37,644 nucleotides of DNA, taken from contig JAIUOH010000031.1 of NCBI GenBank assembly GCA_020161315.1, positions 1-37,644 on the forward strand, given 5' to 3'. Below are positions 33,145 to 37,644 of this stretch, one piece after another. Source of the stretch: Actinomycetota bacterium. Lineage in GTDB: Bacteria > Actinomycetota > Actinomycetes > Actinomycetales > Microbacteriaceae. Position 1 is the first letter of the stretch; every line of letters begins with the position of its first letter. Position numbers and translations under genes: made by a program. The notes beneath the pieces are model-generated. The model did not search any database, was not told where the DNA came from, and saw only the letters and a program-made list of their open reading frames with translations.

Positions 33145-34107
33145 TTAGATCGGTACGACGGTCTGGCGCATGGTCGCGGCCAGCACGGTGTCGGCTGAGA
33201 CGCCCTCCATCTGCGCGTCTGGGCGCAGTGAGATGCGGTGACGCCAAACCGGCGTGAGCATCGCTTGCACGTGGTCAGGTGTGACGGCAACCGACCCGCT
33301 GAGCCACGCCCAGGCCTTTGCCGCGGCGAGCAGCGCGGCTGAGGCGCGAGGGCTTGCACCAAGCTCGACAGACGGGGCCGACCTGGTGGCGCGCGCGAGC
33401 GCAACGATATAGGCCAGCACGTCGTCGGCAACCGCGACGTTTGCAACCGCCTGCTGCGCGGCGAGCAGCTCGGCAGGGGTGGTGACTGGTTGGAGATCGT
33501 TCAGCGCTCGTGGCGAGAACCCATCGGCGTGCCGGCGCAGCACCTGCACCTCTGAGGCCTCGTCGGGCATGTCGACAATGAGCTTCATCATGAAGCGGTC
33601 GAGCTGAGCCTCGGGCAGCGTATAGGTGCCCTCGTGCTCAACAGGGTTTTGTGTCGCAGCAACGAGAAAGGGGTCTGGCAGCGCGAGCGTCTGGCCGTCA
33701 GCCGACACCTGGCGCTCTTCCATTGCCTCGAGCAGTGCGGCCTGCGTCTTTGGCGGAGTGCGGTTGATTTCGTCAGCCAGCAGCACGTTGGTAAATACGG
33801 GCCCGCGGCGAAACTCGAACTCGCCGGCCTTCGCGTCGTAGATGAGCGAGCCGGTGACATCGCCGGGCATGAGATCGGGGGTGAACTGCACTCGCTTGGT
33901 GTCGAGGCCAAGCGCCCGCGAGAACGAGCGCACGAGCAGGGTCTTCGCCACCCCGGGTACGCCCTCGAGCAGCACGTGGCCGCGCGCGAGCAGGGCGACG
34001 AGCAGCCCCGAGATGACACCGCCCTGGCCAACGACCGCTTTCTCAACCTCTGCGCGAATGCGCTGCATGGCGGCTCGCAGCTCTGCGTCGTGTTCGTGTG
34101 GGGTCAT
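33145..34107 (-). CDS. moxR: MoxR-family AAA+ ATPase
   Basis: A 320-residue AAA+ chaperone-type ATPase. Walker A is GVPGVAKT (49-56), Walker B LLADEINR (Asp112-Glu113), sensor region AATQNPVEHEGTYTLPEAQLDRFMM. A C-terminal lid domain follows. It probably remodels or activates the DUF58/DUF4350/DUF4129 proteins encoded beside it. Its ATG overlaps the DUF4350 stop by four bases. Confidence 0.95.
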   Translation of the reverse strand: MTPHEHDAELRAAMQRIRAEVEKAVVGQGGVISGLLVALLARGHVLLEGVPGVAKTLLVRSFSRALGLDTKRVQFTPDLMPGDVTGSLIYDAKAGEFEFRRGPVFTNVLLADEINRTPPKTQAALLEAMEERQVSADGQTLALPDPFLVAATQNPVEHEGTYTLPEAQLDRFMMKLIVDMPDEASEVQVLRRHADGFSPRALNDLQPVTTPAELLAAQQAVANVAVADDVLAYIVALARATRSAPSVELGASPRASAALLAAAKAWAWLSGSVAVTPDHVQAMLTPVWRHRISLRPDAQMEGVSADTVLAATMRQTVVPI

Positions 34108-35360
34108 TGCTTTGACCTTTCGTCTGTGGGGGAGTGCGTTTCGAAAGTGTGTGAGGGTTCGGGGGTGGGCAGCGGGTCTACCCGATCGAGGATCGCGCCC
34201 AGCGTGCGTGCGAACGAAACGAGTTCGGCGTCGTTCGCTGGAAGGGGACCTGCGAGCAGCTGAGCGAGCGCGGGTTCGCCCGGAACCGCGTGCGCAACTT
34301 GTGTGGCGGTAGCGCCTCTGGGCAGCCCGAATTTGCGGCTGAGCCGACGCACGGCACCCTCTCGGAGCGCGGCCGCCGCGTGCATCGAATCACCAACATG
34401 CGCCGTGAGTCGAGCGCGGCCAAGCATTGTCTCAGACGCGCGCACCGTAACGGGTAGCCGCTCTTCGACGAGTGGGCCGAAGCGGCGGCCGCGCCACACA
34501 GCAGCGATGACCGCGGTGATGATGAGCAGCAGCATGACCGGGGTCACCCACGTTGGGGTGAGCGCGGCAAGTGTGCCCTCGCGATCGACGGCGAGATCTT
34601 CTGCCGATGGCTGATACCAAACGATGCGATCCTCGGTGCCCAGTAGCGCGAACGCAAGTGCCGCGTTGCCGTTCTCGGCGAGGTGCGCGTTGTCGAAGAG
34701 CGCGGAGGCATCGATCATGGCGAGCTGCGAGCCTGTGCCGTGAGCGTCTTCGCCGGAAGCCTCATCGAGAAAAACCAGTGCCGCAGCCCCGTCTTCGTGC
34801 ACAAAGCAGGCGGTCACGCCTGGCGCGTGATCGAAGAAGGTGGTGGCCTGAATCTCGCCGACGCCCGAGAAGTCTGCTGCAGCGCAGCCGTCTCGCTTCG
34901 GCTCGCGCACCGCTTCGTCGAATGTCTCGACAACTATTTCGCCGAGCTCGAGGTCGAGCAGCACCTTTTCGTTTGCGGTGAGAAACACGGTGCGTGGTGC
35001 TGACGCAGCGAGGTCGCGCACACTTTCGATGGCAGCATCGCTCTGTATCTCAGGCGCGGTCATGACAAGCGTCGCGTCGCTTTCGCCTAGCAGTGCGAGT
35101 GCGTGTGTCTTGCCCTCTGCGATCTCAACGGAGATGCCCTGTTCTTGCAAGATCGCGACGAGTGCCTTGGCGCCCTCTGGCGAAGCGCTCTCGGGGCCAA
35201 GCACCTCCCGGGCACCGCCGCCGGCACCACCGAGCACGAGGGTCGCCCCCGCAGCAAACAGCAGCACGAGGCTGGCGCCGATCCAACGCAATACTTGGCT
35301 GCGTCGCCGCGGAACCGAGGCCGCGGTGCTTGCCGATGCCAGGCTCTCGCCCGCGCTCAT
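34104..35360 (-). CDS. DUF4350 membrane protein
   Basis: A 418-residue protein with an N-terminal transmembrane helix (about 25-46). A periplasmic-side DUF4350 domain (about 55-250) has EVLGPESASPEGAKALVAILQEQGI at its start. A second helix (about 270-290) is followed by a cytoplasmic domain with WRGRRFGPLVEERLPVTVRASE. It is the usual companion of MoxR and DUF58. It overlaps both neighbouring genes by four bases. Confidence 0.88.
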   Translation of the reverse strand: MSAGESLASASTAASVPRRRSQVLRWIGASLVLLFAAGATLVLGGAGGGAREVLGPESASPEGAKALVAILQEQGISVEIAEGKTHALALLGESDATLVMTAPEIQSDAAIESVRDLAASAPRTVFLTANEKVLLDLELGEIVVETFDEAVREPKRDGCAAADFSGVGEIQATTFFDHAPGVTACFVHEDGAAALVFLDEASGEDAHGTGSQLAMIDASALFDNAHLAENGNAALAFALLGTEDRIVWYQPSAEDLAVDREGTLAALTPTWVTPVMLLLIITAVIAAVWRGRRFGPLVEERLPVTVRASETMLGRARLTAHVGDSMHAAAALREGAVRRLSRKFGLPRGATATQVAHAVPGEPALAQLLAGPLPANDAELVSFARTLGAILDRVDPLPTPEPSHTFETHSPTDERSKQ

Positions 35361-36064
35361 GCGGGCACCTCGATGGTTGAGGATGTGCGGTTCGCGGTGA
35401 GCCCCGTTGTGAGCCTGGCCGCCGCGAGTCGGTCATCTATCTCGCGCACCGCCAGGTAGCCGGGCTCGGTGCCCTCCTCCCCGAGATAGCGCACTCCGTC
35501 GAATAGGCGGGCGGCTTCGAGTAGTCGGGCATGCTCGCCGGGAAACGTGCGCGCGGCGGCGGCCGCGATAGTTTGTGCGGTCGCACCGGGAGCCGGGTCG
35601 ATCAGTTCACGCTCGATGAGTGCTCGCGCGAGCGCGCGGTAGCGCTGGGTGATCGCCGCGTTCCAATTGCCCTGTCGGGCCAGCGCATCGGCTGCGGCCC
35701 GCAGCTGGGCGGCACTGAGCCGGTCGTTCTCGCCAAGCAGGGCGCTGCGTTGTTGAGCTCTGCGCGAGGCGCGCGGCTTGCCCCAGACGATTACACCAAT
35801 CACGACGAGTGCGATGACGATCGCCACGAGCACGATCAGTACGACGAAACCGCCACCACCATCACCAAAATCTGGATTGAGAAGCTTCTGCAGAAACTCG
35901 ATGACCGCGAGCGAGGCTCGGTCGAAGGCTGTCGGCTGCGCCGCGAGGTACTCGGGTTTGCTGAGTTCTTGCTCGGCAAGCCGCCGCGCTTCTTCCGCGT
36001 CTGGCGGGGTAGCGGCAAGCACGAGCGTGCCGAGGCGCGCGAGCAAGTCAGCGGCTAAGGTCAC
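35357..36064 (-). CDS. DUF4129 membrane protein
   Basis: A 235-residue protein. A signal or helix lies near the N-terminus (about 1-17). A second helix (about 75-98, FVVLIVLVAIVIALVVIGVIVW) precedes a C-terminal helical DUF4129-like domain with RYRALARALIERELIDPAPGATA and ARLFDGVRYLG. It resembles the C-terminal part of TgpA-like transglutaminase proteins but lacks the transglutaminase. Overlaps both neighbours by four bases. Confidence 0.87.
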   Translation of the reverse strand: MTLAADLLARLGTLVLAATPPDAEEARRLAEQELSKPEYLAAQPTAFDRASLAVIEFLQKLLNPDFGDGGGGFVVLIVLVAIVIALVVIGVIVWGKPRASRRAQQRSALLGENDRLSAAQLRAAADALARQGNWNAAITQRYRALARALIERELIDPAPGATAQTIAAAAARTFPGEHARLLEAARLFDGVRYLGEEGTEPGYLAVREIDDRLAAARLTTGLTANRTSSTIEVPA

Positions 36065-37284
36065 ATTGGCCCCGGCTGCTCGTAGTAGCCCGGCTGTGTG
36101 GTGGATTGTTGTGCCGTGGGCGGCTGCTGTGCGTAGTAGGTGGGCGGCTGCTGTGCGTAGTAGCCGGGCTGCTGCTGTGCGTAGGGGCCAGACTGTGCGG
36201 CGAACTGCGGCAGCGCGTAGGGGTCACCGAGTTGCTCGGGCGCCCAACCAACCGCGCGGTGCTCGACGTAGCTAGCGAGTGACTGATCGAGCCCCTCTTT
36301 TCGCATGCGCGAGTCGAGGTAGATCAAGCTCGCCGCGGTGTTCTGTGCGATTGTGCCAACCGCACTGATGACGAGGGTCAGAAGTTGGGGCAGCGCGAAA
36401 ACGAGCACCATCACAATCACCGCGGTCGGCGATAGCTCACTGCCCTCATACGGATCTCCCGTCGGCATGAGCAGGGGAATGAGCAGCATTGAGAAGAGCT
36501 GAGCAACCCCGCTTACGGCGTTGGCGGCGAACCCGACAATGAGACCCACGAGTGCGGTCGCTCCGAATGCCGCCCAGAATCGACCACGCACGAGAAACCA
36601 AGAGCGTCCCACTGCTTTGCCGATCTTGCAGCGCTCGATCACGAGCACTGTGGGTACGAGCAGGAGTTTGGTGCCGATCCATATAGCGAGCACAAAAAAT
36701 CCGAGCAGCAACAGCAGCCCGAGTGTGATTGCGATACCTGCTCCGACGCCAGCATCGCCGGCAGCGGCACCTATGCCAAGGCCTGCTCCGACCGCAATGA
36801 AGGCGAGCACCGTGATCGCCGCGAACGCTGCGACGCCGACAAGCAGGGTGTAGCCGATCAGGCGCCAGAAGACGGGCTTCACCTGTCGCCACACCTCTGA
36901 GAGCCTGGGCTTCTCGCCGAGGGCCGCGATGCGCAGGTTTGCTGCGACCACACCCTGTACGGCGGCGCCCACTGCGACAGAGAGCAAGCTGAGCACCAGG
37001 CCGCCGCCGAGAGAGAGCCCGAGCGTACCCGCCATGATCGCGTCGTAGTCGGGATCGCTCGGTGAGAGCGTGTCGATGCGGTCGAAGCCCGTGGCGAAAA
37101 TGAGCACGAAAAGACCGAGCGCGAGCAGGCTGACGACCAGCTGTGTGCAGACACCGAAGCCGAGCAGCACCGCCGGGTTGTGCCGCAGCGATGCGAACGA
37201 TTTGCCGAGAATTGTGCCGAAGTCGAGGGGGCGCAGTGGGATCAACCCGCGCTTCGGGGCCGGGCTCCATTGGGGGGATGTCAT
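36061..37284 (-). CDS. Multi-span membrane protein with Tyr/Gln/Pro repeat tail
   Basis: A 407-residue protein, first gene of the leftward MoxR operon. The N-terminus (LIPLRPLDFGTILGKSFASLRHNP) and the pattern of about six membrane helices (residues 38-320) match the membrane domain found in glycerophosphodiester phosphodiesterase proteins, but no catalytic domain is present. The C-terminus (about 355-407) is cytoplasmic and repetitive: YYAQQPPT units and PGYY elements. It may interact with the other members. It starts at ATG with no clear Shine-Dalgarno sequence. Confidence 0.85.
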   Translation of the reverse strand: MTSPQWSPAPKRGLIPLRPLDFGTILGKSFASLRHNPAVLLGFGVCTQLVVSLLALGLFVLIFATGFDRIDTLSPSDPDYDAIMAGTLGLSLGGGLVLSLLSVAVGAAVQGVVAANLRIAALGEKPRLSEVWRQVKPVFWRLIGYTLLVGVAAFAAITVLAFIAVGAGLGIGAAAGDAGVGAGIAITLGLLLLLGFFVLAIWIGTKLLLVPTVLVIERCKIGKAVGRSWFLVRGRFWAAFGATALVGLIVGFAANAVSGVAQLFSMLLIPLLMPTGDPYEGSELSPTAVIVMVLVFALPQLLTLVISAVGTIAQNTAASLIYLDSRMRKEGLDQSLASYVEHRAVGWAPEQLGDPYALPQFAAQSGPYAQQQPGYYAQQPPTYYAQQPPTAQQSTTQPGYYEQPGPM

Positions 37285-37346
37285 GACTACATCTTTGCAG
37301 GTTGTGCGGGGGAGCGGGCTTTTCTCGCCGGGCTGGTTTGTTTAGC

Positions 37347-37409
37347 CGGATGCCGCGCGTAGCAGCGGACCGATTTGGCAGATTGATCCGCTGCTACGTG
37401 CGGCATCCG
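37347..37409. repeat. Large hairpin, 23-bp arms with one mismatch
   Basis: Left arm 37347-37369 (C plus GGATGCCGCGCGTAGCAGCG...) pairs with right arm 37387-37409 with one mismatch. The loop is 17 bases. No T-run follows. It could be a transposon-end remnant, a terminator for a gene off the right edge or a REP-like element. Confidence 0.75.
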
Positions 37410-37500
37410 TCGTTACGAACAGAACCTATGCTGGGAAGCCACAAACTGCTGAGCGCGTGCTCAACGCGCGTCGGCCCGGAAGCGCCTGGGCGATCCTCGC

Positions 37501-37582
37501 AGTAAAAGCAGTAAAAGCCGTGGTGCCTCATGTCAAGATGATCGCGTAACCCGGGTCGTGCCTCACACAGATTGATCGCGTA
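37501..37582 (+). repeat. Short tandem repeat and two degenerate direct repeats
   Basis: AGTAAAAGC occurs twice in tandem (37501-37518). Two units beginning GTGCCTCA and ending GATCGCGTA lie at 37523-37548 and 37558-37582, about 35 bases apart. The middle of the units differs. Function is unknown; a fragment of a repeated mobile element is possible. Confidence 0.5.
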
Positions 37583-37644
37583 GCACTGCTCAAGCGGAGC
37601 GAAGCTTCACACCGCCAGTTTGTCGTTTGCGCCGGTTTTTCGTC

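Larger units (their letters stand above)
37285..37644. other. Gene-free right end
   Basis: I see no convincing coding region in these 360 bases. They hold the upstream region of the membrane operon (start 37284), a large hairpin at 37347-37409, a short tandem repeat and two degenerate direct repeats. Small open frames here have no recognisable content. Confidence 0.6.

Overview
The window looks like chromosomal DNA of a high-GC actinobacterium. The best guess is the family Microbacteriaceae, possibly Leucobacter or a relative. That guess rests on gene content and codon usage recalled from family knowledge, not on a search. It carries a mycobacterial-type type VII (ESX-like) secretion locus, an actinobacterial myo-inositol pathway, and a moxR/DUF58/DUF4350/DUF4129 membrane cluster. 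No rRNA, tRNA or CRISPR array was recognised.

Region 1 (1-18004) is the type VII secretion locus. The left edge cuts into the C-terminus of a first mycosin-like protease, followed with a stop/start overlap by a 412-residue WXG/PPE-like protein with a Pro-Asn repeat and a Gly-rich tail. A leftward block of cargo-like genes follows (1731-5969): a helical protein with a WXG-like stretch, overlapping an internalin-like leucine-rich repeat surface protein, then a lipoprotein, plus a short paralogue of the lipoprotein's C-terminal domain. The three-ATPase EccC motor runs rightward (6159-10136). A frame-shifted helix-turn-helix gene and a small membrane protein come next. Mycosin, EccB and EccD form a tight leftward operon. 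A second EccD-like protein and an RDD-FHA membrane protein form a divergent rightward pair. I see no EccE and no stand-alone EsxA/EsxB-sized pair inside the window.

Region 2 (18028-23174) is a leftward oligopeptide/dipeptide ABC transporter operon: a membrane-anchored solute-binding protein, two permeases and two ATPases. A 19-bp perfect stem-loop separates the binding protein gene from the permeases.

Region 3 (23360-29872) is housekeeping. It holds an alpha/beta hydrolase divergent from uppS (prenyl carrier synthesis), ino1 divergent from an inositol-phosphatase-like gene, a DUF4916 NUDIX-like protein, and a leftward operon of a glutaredoxin-like protein, a spermidine-synthase-like protein and a SprT-like protein. 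A 166-bp imperfect palindrome flanked by CTAG sits at the NUDIX stop codon and looks like a MITE.

Region 4 (29921-37284) is the membrane cluster RDD / SpoIIM-like / DUF58 / MoxR / DUF4350 / DUF4129 / multi-span protein, all of whose leftward members from 37284 down nearly touch or overlap. The right end (37285-37644) has no gene but holds a large hairpin and degenerate direct repeats.

A recurring signal is a TAnnnT -10 hexamer placed 6-7 nt before an ATG or GTG with no Shine-Dalgarno sequence. It points to leaderless transcripts for several genes (second eccD, hydrolase, uppS, inositol phosphatase, glutaredoxin, spoIIM-like) and was used to choose their starts.
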